NCBI GenBank assembly: GCA_024642215.1
Contig: JAHEBO010000004.1
Span: forward strand, 33,236-84,645
From: Limnohabitans sp.
Lineage (GTDB): Bacteria > Pseudomonadota > Gammaproteobacteria > Burkholderiales > Burkholderiaceae_C
Length of the DNA: 51,410 bases
Reading direction: 5' to 3'
A program made the translations under genes and the position numbers. The notes under the pieces are model-generated. The model was not told the DNA's origin. It worked only from the letters and a program-made list of their open reading frames with translations, and ran no database searches. This document shows, in pieces, positions 1-8,508 of the stretch. Every line of letters starts with the position of its first letter. Positions within the stretch are counted from its first letter, which is position 1.

Positions 1-2666
1 TCAATGCCGGTTTCAATGATGGTGGAGCACAGCAGAATGTTGTAGCGCTGCGCCACAAAGTCGCGCATGACTTTTTCCAAATCGCGCTCGGGCATTTGGC
101 CGTGGGCCACTGCAATGCGTGCTTCCGGCAATATCTCTTCCAGCTTTTGACGGCGGTTCTCGATCGTTTCCACTTCGTTGTGCAAAAAGTAAACCTGACC
201 ACCGCGTTTCAATTCGCGCAAAACGGCCTCTCGAATCACACCCGTGCCTTCGTTGCGAACAAAGGTTTTGATGGCCAAACGGCGTTGCGGCGCCGTGGCA
301 ATCACGCTCAAATCGCGAATGCCTTCTAGCGCCATGCCCAAGGTGCGCGGAATGGGCGTGGCCGTCAGGGTCAGCACATCCACTTCAGCGCGCATGGCCT
401 TCATGGCCTCTTTGTGACGCACACCAAAGCGGTGTTCTTCATCAATCACCAGCAGCCCCAAGTTCTTGAACTTGGTCGATTCACTCAGCAGTTTGTGTGT
501 GCCCACCACAATGTCCACGGTGCCATCGGCCAAACCTTTGAGCGCCTCATTCACCTCTTTGGTCGAGCGAAAGCGCGACACCTCGGCCACCTTCACGGGC
601 CACTTCGAAAAGCGATCTTTCAACGTCTGGAAATGTTGCTCGGCCAGCAAGGTGGTGGGCGCCAGAATCGCCACTTGCTTGCCACCCGTCACGGCCACAA
701 AGGCCGCGCGCAGCGCCACTTCGGTTTTGCCAAAGCCCACATCGCCACAGACCAGGCGGTCCATCGGGCGGGGGCTGATCATGTCTTGAATCACGGCATG
801 GATGGCGGCGTTTTGGTCGGCTGTTTCGCTGAAACCAAAGTCATTGGCAAAGACTTCATAGTCTTGTGGGCTGTATCTGAAGGGATGGCCTTCGCGCGCA
901 GCACGCCTGGCGTAAATGTTCAACAACTCTGCAGCCGAATCGCGCACTTGCTCTGCGGCTTTTCGTTTGGCTTTTTCCCACTGACCACTGCCCAAGCGGT
1001 GCAGCGGCGCTTCATCGGCACTCACACCGGTGTAGCGGCCAATCAATTGCAATTGGCTGACGGGCACATACAGCGTGGCTTTGTCGGCGTATTCCAAATG
1101 CAAAAACTCTTGCAAGGCGGGCGTGCCGTCTGGGTTCTTCTCACCCAAGTCCATGTTCACCAAACCGCGGTAGCGGCCAATGCCGTGGGCGTTGTGCACC
1201 ACAGGGTCGCCCACGTTGAGCTCGGACAAATCTTTGATCAGCGCTTCAACATCGCTGACTTGTTCTTGTTTTTTACGGCGACGCGTGGTGACACCTGCTG
1301 CAAACAATTCGGTCTCTGTGACCAAATCAATGCCCGCTTCAAACCAGTGGAAGCCGGCATTCAAGGCCGCAGTGGCAATGCCTATTTTTTCGTCACTGGC
1401 TTGAAATTCTTGCAGGTCATCAAAGGCCGGAGGGCTGACTCCGCCGGCGCGCAAAAAGTCGAGCAAACTTTCTCGTCGGCCAGCGCTCTCGGCCAGAATC
1501 AAGACGCGATGGGGTGTGCTTCGAATGTGCGCTTGAAGTTTGGCCAAAGGCTCTTCCGCACCGCGTACCACCGTGAGGTCGGGCAGGGCTTGCGCCAGTG
1601 TGTTGTCTGCGTCGGCATCTGCACCTTGCCTGAGCGCCAATTGCGCATGCTGGTGGGTGCCTGTGTAGAACTGCTCAGCCGATAAGAACAATGCTTCGGG
1701 TGGTAAGGCTGGCCGTTCTGGGTCGCCTTGCACCAAGCGATAGCGGTCTTTGGTGTCTTGCCAAAAACGTTGAAAGGCAGGCTCTAAATCGCCGAGCAAG
1801 ACCAAGGTGGCCGGCATGTCCGTGCCTGCACCCAAATAGTCAAATACCGTGGCTGTTTCTTCGAAGAACAGCGGCAAATAATATTCAATGCCGGCCGTAG
1901 CTACGCCATTGCCCATGTCTTTGTAGATGCGGCTTTTGGTGGGGTCGCCTTCTAACAATTCGCGCCATCGGCTGCGAAACTTGGCGCGCGCGGCTTCGTC
2001 CATGGGGAACTCTCGACCCGGCAGCAAACGCACTTCGGGTACGGGGTACAAGCTGCGCTGTGTGTCGGGGTCGAAGGTGCGAATGGAGTCAATTTCGTTG
2101 TCAAACAAATCGACACGATAGGGCACCTGCGAGCCCATGGGGAACAAATCAATCAGGCCACCGCGCACGGCATATTCGCCCGGGCTCACCACTTGGCTGA
2201 CGTGGCTGTAACCGGCCAAAGTGAGTTGCGACTTGAGCTTGGCTTCGTCCAGTTTTTGTTTGGTTTTGAATTGAAAGGTGTAGCCCGCCAAAAACGAAGG
2301 CGGTGCCAAGCGGTACAAGGCCGTGGTGGCCGGGATGAACACCAAGTCTGCCCCTTCGGCTTTGTCGCGCTGACTGATGCGCCACAAGGTGGCTAAACGT
2401 TCGCTGATCAGATCTTGGTGGGGCGAGAAGGTGTCATAGGGCAATGTTTCCCAGTCGGGAAAAATGGCAATGCGAAGGCCCGGTGCAAAGAAGGCCACCT
2501 CGTCCATCAGCCTTTGTGTGTCGGCCGCATCCGATGTCACCACGGCCGTCAGGCGGCCTTGTGCTTTCTCTCGTTCGGCCAGTTGGGCCAACAGCACAGC
2601 ATCTGCCGAGCCGATGGGGCGGGGCAGGGTAAAGCGTTTTCCTAAGCTCAGCGCGGGTAATTGCAT
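1..2666 (-). CDS. mfd: Transcription-repair coupling factor Mfd (C-terminus beyond left edge)
   Basis: Mfd is an ATP-dependent DNA translocase that removes RNA polymerase stalled at lesions and recruits UvrA. The first 888 codons are visible; about 260-270 residues of the family length (about 1150) lie beyond base 1. The start is the ATG at 2666, giving MQLPALSLGKRF. An N-terminal UvrB-like region is followed by the RNA-polymerase-interacting segment (VGDPVVHNAHGIGRYRGLV, about residues 485-505), helicase motif I GDVGFGKTE (about residue 640) and motif II DEEHRFG (about residue 740). The visible end is motif VI, STIIETGID. The frame is consistent from start to edge, so no frameshift is seen. 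It is divergent from ispD. A hairpin in the 5' leader is listed separately. Confidence 0.97.
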   Translation of the reverse strand, partial: MQLPALSLGKRFTLPRPIGSADAVLLAQLAEREKAQGRLTAVVTSDAADTQRLMDEVAFFAPGLRIAIFPDWETLPYDTFSPHQDLISERLATLWRISQRDKAEGADLVFIPATTALYRLAPPSFLAGYTFQFKTKQKLDEAKLKSQLTLAGYSHVSQVVSPGEYAVRGGLIDLFPMGSQVPYRVDLFDNEIDSIRTFDPDTQRSLYPVPEVRLLPGREFPMDEAARAKFRSRWRELLEGDPTKSRIYKDMGNGVATAGIEYYLPLFFEETATVFDYLGAGTDMPATLVLLGDLEPAFQRFWQDTKDRYRLVQGDPERPALPPEALFLSAEQFYTGTHQHAQLALRQGADADADNTLAQALPDLTVVRGAEEPLAKLQAHIRSTPHRVLILAESAGRRESLLDFLRAGGVSPPAFDDLQEFQASDEKIGIATAALNAGFHWFEAGIDLVTETELFAAGVTTRRRKKQEQVSDVEALIKDLSELNVGDPVVHNAHGIGRYRGLVNMDLGEKNPDGTPALQEFLHLEYADKATLYVPVSQLQLIGRYTGVSADEAPLHRLGSGQWEKAKRKAAEQVRDSAAELLNIYARRAAREGHPFRYSPQDYEVFANDFGFSETADQNAAIHAVIQDMISPRPMDRLVCGDVGFGKTEVALRAAFVAVTGGKQVAILAPTTLLAEQHFQTLKDRFSKWPVKVAEVSRFRSTKEVNEALKGLADGTVDIVVGTHKLLSESTKFKNLGLLVIDEEHRFGVRHKEAMKAMRAEVDVLTLTATPIPRTLGMALEGIRDLSVIATAPQRRLAIKTFVRNEGTGVIREAVLRELKRGGQVYFLHNEVETIENRRQKLEEILPEARIAVAHGQMPERDLEKVMRDFVAQRYNILLCSTIIETGI

Positions 2667-2682
2667 GAAACACCAATGGCAA

Positions 2683-2711
2683 ACACCCCCCGCCGAGATG
2701 GAGGGGGGTGT
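2683..2711 (-). promoter_or_regulatory. Perfect 9-bp hairpin in the mfd 5' leader
   Basis: ACACCCCCC (2683-2691) and GGGGGGTGT (2703-2711) are perfectly complementary around an 11-base loop. The hairpin ends 16 bases upstream of the mfd ATG. No T-run follows it on either strand, so it is not a typical intrinsic terminator. It could restrict ribosome access or stabilise the mfd mRNA; that is inference. Confidence 0.5.
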
Positions 2712-2870
2712 GAATAAAACTTGGTTCGTATTTTAAGAGGGCTTGTTGTGTTGGCGCAGCTTGCTGCTAAAAAGTCCTTGAAAGTCTCCAAATCTGCTTG
2801 AAGTCCTTCAAAATGTGGGCTTAGGCTTCCTATGAAGTCACTCTCTAGACATTGAAAAAAGCATCAGGCC

Positions 2871-3656
2871 GTGAATTCCTCTGAAAAAGACAGTCCTCCC
2901 AGCACTGACAGTTGTTCGCCCGTTGCGCGCTGTTTTGCGTTGGTGCCCTGTGCGGGCTCGGGCTCGCGCGCTGGCACACTCAAGCCGAAGCAGTACGAGC
3001 TGATTGCTGGCCAAAGCATGGTGATGCACACCTTGGCCGCTTTGGGATCCGTTGAACGCCTGCAGCAAGTGCTTGTGGTGGTGTCACCCAGCGATGCACA
3101 TGTGTGGCCAGAAACGGCAGAAGGGCCAGAAGGACAACGGGGGCGCCGTCCTTTTCAGCGCATTGCCTGTGGGGGTGATACCCGCGCCGAGTCGGTTTTC
3201 AATGGCTTGTCTTACTTGCTCAAAGAGGGTGAGCACAAGCCTGAGGGTGTTCAAGCGCACGACTGGATCTTGGTGCATGACGCAGCCCGCTGCCTCATCA
3301 CTGAATTGGAAATCAACCGCCTGATGGATGCCTGCATCGACGACGACGTGGGCGGCCTGCTGGCTTTGCCTTTGCCCGACACCTTGAAAGCCGCGGTCAA
3401 TGGTCGCGTGAGCCAAACCTTGCCACGCCAAGACAAATGGTTGGCGCAAACGCCGCAAATGTTTCGCGCAGGTCAGTTGCATGCCGCATTAAAGGCCAAG
3501 CAAGCTGAGAATTTTGAAGGCATCACCGACGAAGCCAGCGCCATGGAGATGGCGGGCTTTGCGCCCAAGTTGGTGGTGGGCAGTCCCCACAATTTCAAAG
3601 TCACTTACCCGCCCGATTTTGCGCTGGCGGAAGATTTGCTCAGGAGCAGAACATGA
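2871..3656 (+). CDS. ispD: 2-C-methyl-D-erythritol 4-phosphate cytidylyltransferase IspD
   Basis: IspD transfers CMP from CTP to methylerythritol 4-phosphate in the cytosolic MEP isoprenoid pathway. The 261-residue protein has the nucleotide loop CAGSGSRAG (Cys where many homologues have Ala), followed by KPKQY, then HDAARCLI and the late segment [13 protein letters not shown], all typical of the family. The GTG at 2871 is the only sensible start: no in-frame start lies between it and the conserved [10 protein letters not shown] segment, so the protein carries about 20 extra N-terminal residues. The stop overlaps the ispF start by four bases (ATGA), which implies translational coupling. Confidence 0.95.
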   Translation: MNSSEKDSPPSTDSCSPVARCFALVPCAGSGSRAGTLKPKQYELIAGQSMVMHTLAALGSVERLQQVLVVVSPSDAHVWPETAEGPEGQRGRRPFQRIACGGDTRAESVFNGLSYLLKEGEHKPEGVQAHDWILVHDAARCLITELEINRLMDACIDDDVGGLLALPLPDTLKAAVNGRVSQTLPRQDKWLAQTPQMFRAGQLHAALKAKQAENFEGITDEASAMEMAGFAPKLVVGSPHNFKVTYPPDFALAEDLLRSRT

Positions 3657-4132
3657 ACATTCGAGTTGGCGAAGGTTGGGACACACACGCCTTGGTTGAA
3701 GGCCGACCCTTGATGCTGGGTGGCGTTCAAATTCCACACGACAAAGGCCTGCTCGGGCACTCCGATGCAGACGTCTTGTTGCATGCCATCACCGATGCGT
3801 TGTTGGGCGCCGCAGGCTTGGGCGACATTGGTCAGCATTTTCCAGACACCGATGCCACCTACAAGGGTGCCAATTCTGTGGTGCTGCTCCAAAAAGCCTA
3901 CGACCACGTCAAGCAACTGGGTTGGCATTTGGGCAATGTCGATTGCACCATCGTGGCCCAAGCGCCTAAATTGGCGCCGCACCGTTCGGATATTCGCTCG
4001 TCCATTGCCAAGGCTTTGGGTGTGCCCGAATCTCATGTCAACGTGAAAGCCAAAACGGCTGAAAAAATGGGACCAGTGGGCGAGGGTCTCAGCATGGAGG
4101 CCAGGGCCGTGGTGTTGATTCACAAGCCCTGA
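3653..4132 (+). CDS. ispF: 2-C-methyl-D-erythritol 2,4-cyclodiphosphate synthase IspF
   Basis: IspF cyclises CDP-methylerythritol 2-phosphate with loss of CMP, two steps after IspD in the MEP pathway. The protein has the usual length (159 residues). The metal ligands are visible: Asp10 and His12 in GWDTH, and His44 in [16 protein letters not shown]. The signature GHSDADV (35-41) and the C-terminal [14 protein letters not shown] segment are intact. The ATG overlaps the ispD stop, so the two are one transcription unit. The next gene (bdhA) is convergent. Confidence 0.97.
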   Translation: MNIRVGEGWDTHALVEGRPLMLGGVQIPHDKGLLGHSDADVLLHAITDALLGAAGLGDIGQHFPDTDATYKGANSVVLLQKAYDHVKQLGWHLGNVDCTIVAQAPKLAPHRSDIRSSIAKALGVPESHVNVKAKTAEKMGPVGEGLSMEARAVVLIHKP

Positions 4133-4138
4133 AGAAAA

Positions 4139-4164
4139 ATGCCACCTTGAAGGTGGCATCTCAG
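4139..4164 (-). terminator. Intrinsic terminator of bdhA
   Basis: ATGCCACCT (4139-4147) pairs perfectly with AGGTGGCAT (4151-4159). Read on the minus strand the stem is followed by TTTTTCTTC, a good U-tract for the convergent bdhA transcript. On the plus strand no T-run follows, so termination of ispDF here would be weaker. Confidence 0.75.
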
Positions 4165-4190
4165 GTGAGTTGGTTTGTTGAAGGCAGAAC

Positions 4191-4961
4191 TTACTGCGCA
4201 GCCCAACCACCATCCATGTTCCAGGCCACACCCCGAATGTTGTTGCCTGCGGCAGAGCAGAAGAACACCGCCAATTCACCCAACTCTTCCGGGGTGGTGA
4301 ATTGCATGGAAGGTTCTTTTTCGCCCAGCAACAATTTGGTGGCTTCTGCGTTGGACAAATTCAAAGCGGCAGCTTTGGCATCTACTTGCTTTTGCACCAG
4401 GGGCGTTAACACCCAGCCTGGGCAGATGGCATTGCAGGTCACGCCACTGGTGGCGTTTTCCAAAGCCGTCACTTTGGTCAAGCCCACAATACCGTGCTTG
4501 GCGGCCACGTACGCTGATTTTTCGGCAGAGCCCACCAAGCCATGAACCGATGCCACATTGATGATGCGGCCCCAGTTGGCTTTTTGCATGGCAGGCAAGA
4601 CAGCACGCGATGCATGGAAGGCACTGGACAGGTTGATGGCGATCACGGCATCCCAACGCTCAACTGGAAAGTTTTCAACACGCGCCACATGCTGAATGCC
4701 GGCGTTGTTGACCAAGATGTCAACACGGCCAAATTTGTCTTCAGCAAACTTCACCATCGCCTCGATTTCGGCGGGCTTGCTCATGTCTGCGCCGTGGTAG
4801 GCCACTTTGGCGCCCAAAGCCGCAATTTCGGCCTCTGGGCCCGCATGGTCGCCAAAACCATTCAAAACGATGTTGGCGCCTTGTTTTGCCAAGGCTTTGG
4901 CAATGCCCAGGCCGATGCCACTGGTCGAGCCGGTTACGAGTGCGGTTTTGCCTTTCAGCAT
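4191..4961 (-). CDS. bdhA: 3-hydroxybutyrate dehydrogenase (SDR family)
   Basis: This predicted cytosolic short-chain dehydrogenase interconverts D-3-hydroxybutyrate and acetoacetate with NAD, which fits PHB turnover (phaR lies further along). The 256-residue protein has TGSTSGIG (10-17), NNAGIQH (85-91), catalytic Ser138, Tyr151 and Lys155 (SAYVAAKHG), and the family-typical ICPGWVLTPLVQKQV segment. The ATG at 4961 was chosen over a longer frame starting at 5042: the protein then begins MLKGKTALVTG as family members do, and GGAGAA sits a few bases upstream. It is divergent from the hydrolase at 5057 and convergent with ispF. Substrate assignment is by family resemblance. Confidence 0.88.
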   Translation of the reverse strand: MLKGKTALVTGSTSGIGLGIAKALAKQGANIVLNGFGDHAGPEAEIAALGAKVAYHGADMSKPAEIEAMVKFAEDKFGRVDILVNNAGIQHVARVENFPVERWDAVIAINLSSAFHASRAVLPAMQKANWGRIINVASVHGLVGSAEKSAYVAAKHGIVGLTKVTALENATSGVTCNAICPGWVLTPLVQKQVDAKAAALNLSNAEATKLLLGEKEPSMQFTTPEELGELAVFFCSAAGNNIRGVAWNMDGGWAAQ

Positions 4962-5056
4962 GGTGTTCTCCGAATGATTTACGATGTGGAAAAGTGAATT
5001 ATGGCGCGGCCAGGCCACGTGGGCCTGACAGCGGTCAGTCAATCAAGTGAAATTGC

Positions 5057-5968
5057 ATGTCCGAACCCGTTATTGCGAACGTCAATTGCCCTGATGCAAA
5101 GGGCTCACACCGCATGGCTTATGCCGCGTGGGGGCCTGCCACGGCCTCACATGTGGTGTTTTGCGTGCATGGGCTCACCCGACAAGGACGCGACTTTGAC
5201 CTGCTGGCCCAAGCCTTGGTGGCTGCTGCCGAAGCAGCCCAATTGCCGCCTCTTCGCGTCATTTGCCCCGATGTGGTGGGCCGTGGCCGCAGCGATTGGC
5301 TGACGGACCCCATGGCTTACCAATTTCCGCAATATGCATCCGACATGGCTGTGTTGATTCAAAGTTTGAACAGCCAACACCCCATTCAAAGACTCGATTG
5401 GGTGGGAACCAGCATGGGCGGCGTCATTGGCATGTTGTTGGCCGCGCAAGAGATGCCGGTTCCCATTTGCAACTTGGTGCTGAACGACATTGGGCCGCCC
5501 GTGTCATGGAAGTCCATTCAAAACATGCAAACCTATGTGGGAGAGGTGGGCCACTTTGCAACGGTGCAAGACGCCGCCAATGCCATGTGGGAGATTTCAA
5601 AATCTTTTGGTCCGCACTCGGATGCCGAGTGGCTGGCCTTGTCGCAGCACATGGTGAAGCGCCTAGAAGATGGCGCGTACTGTTTGCACTACGACCCGCA
5701 GTTGAGGATGCCCATCAGCGCCGTCACTGAAGCATCTGCCAAGGCGGGTGAGGCAACGCTGTGGCAAATCTACGATGCCATTCGTTGCAAAACTTTGCTG
5801 ATTCACGGCGCTGAATCAGAACTTTTAAGCAAGGATGCCGTGCAAGCCATGACCCAGCGCGGACCGCGCGTGCAAGTGGCCACTGTGCAAGGTGTCGGCC
5901 ATGCGCCAACTCTCACGCACCCAGATCAAATCGAATTGGTTCTGGCGTTTTTGGGGCTGCGTGCATGA
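5057..5968 (+). CDS. Alpha/beta-fold hydrolase coupled to relA
   Basis: A 303-residue alpha/beta hydrolase of unknown substrate. The oxyanion segment FCVHGLTRQGRDF (35-47), the nucleophile elbow GTSMGG (Ser119), a likely acid in the LLIHGAESELLS region and the catalytic His in GVGHAPTLTH near the C-terminus are all present. There is no signal peptide, so it is probably cytosolic. Its last codons overlap the relA start by four bases (ATGA), so the two proteins are probably translated from one message. A link between the hydrolase and the stringent response is not established by sequence. Confidence 0.85.
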   Translation: MSEPVIANVNCPDAKGSHRMAYAAWGPATASHVVFCVHGLTRQGRDFDLLAQALVAAAEAAQLPPLRVICPDVVGRGRSDWLTDPMAYQFPQYASDMAVLIQSLNSQHPIQRLDWVGTSMGGVIGMLLAAQEMPVPICNLVLNDIGPPVSWKSIQNMQTYVGEVGHFATVQDAANAMWEISKSFGPHSDAEWLALSQHMVKRLEDGAYCLHYDPQLRMPISAVTEASAKAGEATLWQIYDAIRCKTLLIHGAESELLSKDAVQAMTQRGPRVQVATVQGVGHAPTLTHPDQIELVLAFLGLRA

Positions 5969-8154
5969 GCGAGTCTTCTGAAGACATTCTGGTTCGTGCA
6001 AGGGCTTTTGCCGAACCCTTCTTGTCTGGTGAGTTGTTAGATACTGGCGAAAACCTGCTTGCGCACGCTGATGCCGTCGTGGCCATTTTGGACACCATGA
6101 ACAGTGGCAACGATGTGAAGGCGGCTAGTTATTTGGTCTACACCTGTCCACACCTCAGCCGCCCGCATGAGGTCATCGCCAAAACCTTTGGCGATGAGTT
6201 TGCATCGCTGGCCGTAGAAACCACCAAATTGGTGGAAGTGCAGCGTCTGTCGCGCACGGCCACATCGGCTGCGCAACTGCAAGACGATCCGCGCGCGCAA
6301 ACAGAAAACGTGCGCAAAATGTTGCTGGCCTTTAGCAAAGATTTGCGCGTCATCATGTTGCGCTTGGCATCGCGTTTGCAAACGCTGCGCTACTTTGCCA
6401 GCAGCAAACAAGCGGTGCCAGCCAGCCTGGCCAAAGAGTCTTTGCAAGTGTTTGCGCCTCTGGCCAATCGGCTGGGTATTTGGGAAATCAAATGGGAATT
6501 GGAAGATTTGTCTTTCCGGTTCCTGGAGCCAGACACCTACAAACAAATTGCCAAACTGCTAGACGAAAAACGTGTGGAGCGCGAAAGCAACATGCAGCGT
6601 TTGCGCGAACAAGTGCAAACCGAATTGGCGGCGCAAAACATCAAAGCCTCTGTGCAAGGCCGGCCCAAACACATCTACAGCATTGTTAAAAAAATGCGTG
6701 GCAAGTCGCTCGACTTTTCGCAAGTGTTTGACATCCGTGCCATGCGCGTCATTGTGTCCAATGTGGCCGATTGTTATGAGGCGCTCAGTTGGGTGCATTC
6801 CAGCTTTGCGCCGATTACGTCCGAATTTGACGATTACATCGCCAAGCCCAAACCCAATGGCTACCAGTCATTGCACACCGTGGTGCGTGATGCGTCAGGT
6901 CGACCCATCGAAATCCAAATCCGCACGCAAGCCATGCACGACCATGCAGAGCATGGCGTTGCAGCGCATTGGGCCTATAAAGAGGCGGGTGCCAAGGGTT
7001 ATGTGGGCGTCAGTGCCAACAGCGATTACGACGCCAAAATTGCAGTCTTGCGGCAGCTCTTAGCATGGGAGCGAGAGATGTCTTCCGAGGTTTCTGGGCC
7101 TGCTGGTGCTTCAGAAAAAGCAGGTGCAGGACAATCTGCCGAAGAGACCGCGCTGTTTGACGATCGCATCTATGTGCTCACACCCAATGCCGCCATTGTG
7201 GAGTTGCCCAAAGGTGCAACGCCCATCGATTTTGCGTACACCGTGCACACCAACTTGGGTCACAGATGCAGAGGTGCCAAAGCCGATGGTGTGATGATTC
7301 CATTGAACACGCCTTTGCAGAACGGCCAGACTGTTGAAATCACCACCGTGAAGGAGGGTGGCCCTTCGCGCGATTGGATGAACACCGAGCTGGGCTTCTT
7401 GGCCAGCCACCGTGCGCGGTCCAAAGTGCGTGCTTGGTTCAACGCACAAATTACGCATGAAAGCATTGCCAAGGGGCGCGAAGCTGTTGAGAAAATTTTG
7501 CAGCGCGAAGGCAAGACGTCCATCAAGTTAGAAGACCTGGCTTCAGATTTGGGATTCAAGTCGTCGGAGGCATTGTTTGAAACAGTGGGCAAGGATGAAT
7601 TTTCCTTGCGCAATATCGAGGTGTTCTTGCGGCCGCCAGAGCCCGTGATGCAGCCCGATGATTTTGTGCTGCTTAAAAAATCACGCGTGGTGCCGCCCAA
7701 GTCGCAATCGGGTGTGTTGGTGGTGGGCGTGGATTCATTGCTGACGCAATTGTCCAAGTGCTGCAGACCTGCACCGCCCGATGCCATCAGCGGCTTTGTG
7801 ACCCGAGGCAAAGGGGTCAGCATTCACCGCGATGACTGCCGCAACTTTCAGTCGTTGTTGGCCAAGCACGGCGAGCGGGTGATTGAGGTTCGTTGGGGCG
7901 TGCAAAAACCGGGGCAAACGCTGCTGTATCCCGTGGAGGTGTCCGTAGAAGCCACCGACCGGCAAGGCTTGCTGCGTGATATCTCGGAAGTCTTTGCCAA
8001 GGAGAAGATGAATGTGGTGGGGGTTCAAACTCAGTCTGTGAAGGGTACGGCTTGGATGACCTTCACGGTAGAGGTGGCCGATGCATCCCTGTTAAAGCGG
8101 GTGATGCAGAGTGTGAAATCGGTGTCTGGCGTGGGGCAGGTGAGGCGAAATTAG
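5965..8154 (+). CDS. relA: RelA-type (p)ppGpp synthetase with inactive hydrolase domain
   Basis: A 729-residue long RSH protein that makes (p)ppGpp on starved ribosomes. The N-terminal domain is a degenerate HD hydrolase: the usual HD-VED segment is replaced by VYTCPHLSRP (58-67), and the usual ADRLHN motif reads ASRLQT. The synthetase domain (about 230-340) has RPKHIYSIVKKM, and EFDD (287-290) before YIAKPKPNGYQSLH. That EXDD motif is characteristic of monofunctional RelA rather than RXKD bifunctional enzymes. A TGS domain (about 400-465), a Cys-rich segment (LSKCCRPAPPD) and a C-terminal ACT domain (about 655-729) follow. Start ATG at 5965 overlaps the upstream hydrolase gene. Confidence 0.95.
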   Translation: MSESSEDILVRARAFAEPFLSGELLDTGENLLAHADAVVAILDTMNSGNDVKAASYLVYTCPHLSRPHEVIAKTFGDEFASLAVETTKLVEVQRLSRTATSAAQLQDDPRAQTENVRKMLLAFSKDLRVIMLRLASRLQTLRYFASSKQAVPASLAKESLQVFAPLANRLGIWEIKWELEDLSFRFLEPDTYKQIAKLLDEKRVERESNMQRLREQVQTELAAQNIKASVQGRPKHIYSIVKKMRGKSLDFSQVFDIRAMRVIVSNVADCYEALSWVHSSFAPITSEFDDYIAKPKPNGYQSLHTVVRDASGRPIEIQIRTQAMHDHAEHGVAAHWAYKEAGAKGYVGVSANSDYDAKIAVLRQLLAWEREMSSEVSGPAGASEKAGAGQSAEETALFDDRIYVLTPNAAIVELPKGATPIDFAYTVHTNLGHRCRGAKADGVMIPLNTPLQNGQTVEITTVKEGGPSRDWMNTELGFLASHRARSKVRAWFNAQITHESIAKGREAVEKILQREGKTSIKLEDLASDLGFKSSEALFETVGKDEFSLRNIEVFLRPPEPVMQPDDFVLLKKSRVVPPKSQSGVLVVGVDSLLTQLSKCCRPAPPDAISGFVTRGKGVSIHRDDCRNFQSLLAKHGERVIEVRWGVQKPGQTLLYPVEVSVEATDRQGLLRDISEVFAKEKMNVVGVQTQSVKGTAWMTFTVEVADASLLKRVMQSVKSVSGVGQVRRN

Positions 8155-8159
8155 GGCTA

Positions 8160-8180
8160 ACTCAGAACTTTGTTCTGAGT
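8160..8180 (+). terminator. Hairpin after relA, possible weak terminator
   Basis: ACTCAGAAC (8160-8168) and GTTCTGAGT (8172-8180) form a perfect 9-bp stem with a three-base loop just past the relA stop. No immediate T-run follows, so it may be a weak terminator or an mRNA 3' end stabiliser. Confidence 0.45.
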
Positions 8181-8207
8181 GCCTCAAAAGCCGCTATTTT
8201 TTGATGC

Positions 8208-8213
8208 TACAAT
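8208..8213 (+). promoter_or_regulatory. Probable -10 box of tRNA-Val
   Basis: TACAAT lies 15 bases upstream of the mature tRNA 5' end, the right place for a -10 box. No convincing -35 hexamer is seen at 16-18 bases further upstream, so the call rests on position and the -10 alone. Confidence 0.4.
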
Positions 8214-8228
8214 GCGGGCTGAATTTGT

Positions 8229-8305
8229 AGGCGCGTAGCTCAGCTGGTTAGAGCACCACCTTGACATGGTGGGGGTCGTTGGTTCGAGTCCAATCGCGCC
8301 TACCA
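8229..8305 (+). tRNA. tRNA-Val(GAC)
   Basis: A complete cloverleaf. Acceptor AGGCGCG (8229-8235) pairs with CGCGCCT (8295-8301). The D arm is GCTC/GAGC. Anticodon stem CCACC/GGTGG holds loop TTGACAT, so the anticodon is GAC (Val). The T arm contains GTTCGAGTC. The 3' CCA is encoded (8303-8305). It sits between relA and the accessory block. Confidence 0.97.
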
Positions 8306-8320
8306 ACATTCTTCACATTA

Positions 8321-8346
8321 AAAGCACCTCTTGAGGTGCTTTTTTG
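8321..8346 (+). terminator. Intrinsic terminator of tRNA-Val
   Basis: AAAGCACCTC (8321-8330) pairs with GAGGTGCTTT (8333-8342) and is followed by TTTT, a typical rho-independent terminator 16 bases after the tRNA. Confidence 0.85.
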
Positions 8347-8353
8347 TTGGCCA

Positions 8354-8508
8354 AATTAATTGGGGTCAGATCAACATTAATTTCTAATCAGTGAGGGCAG
8401 AGACAGAGGGGGGCTGAACGATTTCTGGTACCCCAGTATGAGGAAGCCCCCCTCTGTCTCTGCCCTCACTGATTAACAAAATTAATGTTGATCTGACCCC
8501 AATTAATT
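8354..8508. repeat. 155-base palindromic element, copy A
   Basis: Left arm 8354-8415 and right arm 8445-8508 are complementary along their whole length except for one unpaired base on the left and three on the right. The 29-base loop (8416-8444) contains a small CTGG/CCAG hairpin. The outer part of each arm carries the core GGGGTCAGATCAACATTAA. The inner part is TGAGGGCAGAGACAGA followed by GGGGGGCT. Copy B has the same length, loop and ends but a different 16-bp inner stem. No target-site duplication is visible. The last base of the element is the first base, on the plus strand, of the MFS stop codon. Confidence 0.95.

Noticed and set aside
414..1685. A 423-codon open frame on the plus strand
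   Set aside because: It is the antisense of mfd, whose motifs are in frame throughout; the translation shows no family pattern and is His/Gln/Arg-rich as expected for a shadow.
8354..8508. Element A (and B) as a Tn3-type miniature element, because GGGGTC resembles Tn3-family ends
   Set aside because: No 5-base target duplication is seen; the similarity is limited to a few bases, and the complementarity continues outward past the GGGG.
8354..8508. Elements as simple intrinsic terminators
   Set aside because: The stems are far longer than needed and no U-tract follows the base on either strand. A termination effect remains possible but does not explain the conserved loop and covarying stem.
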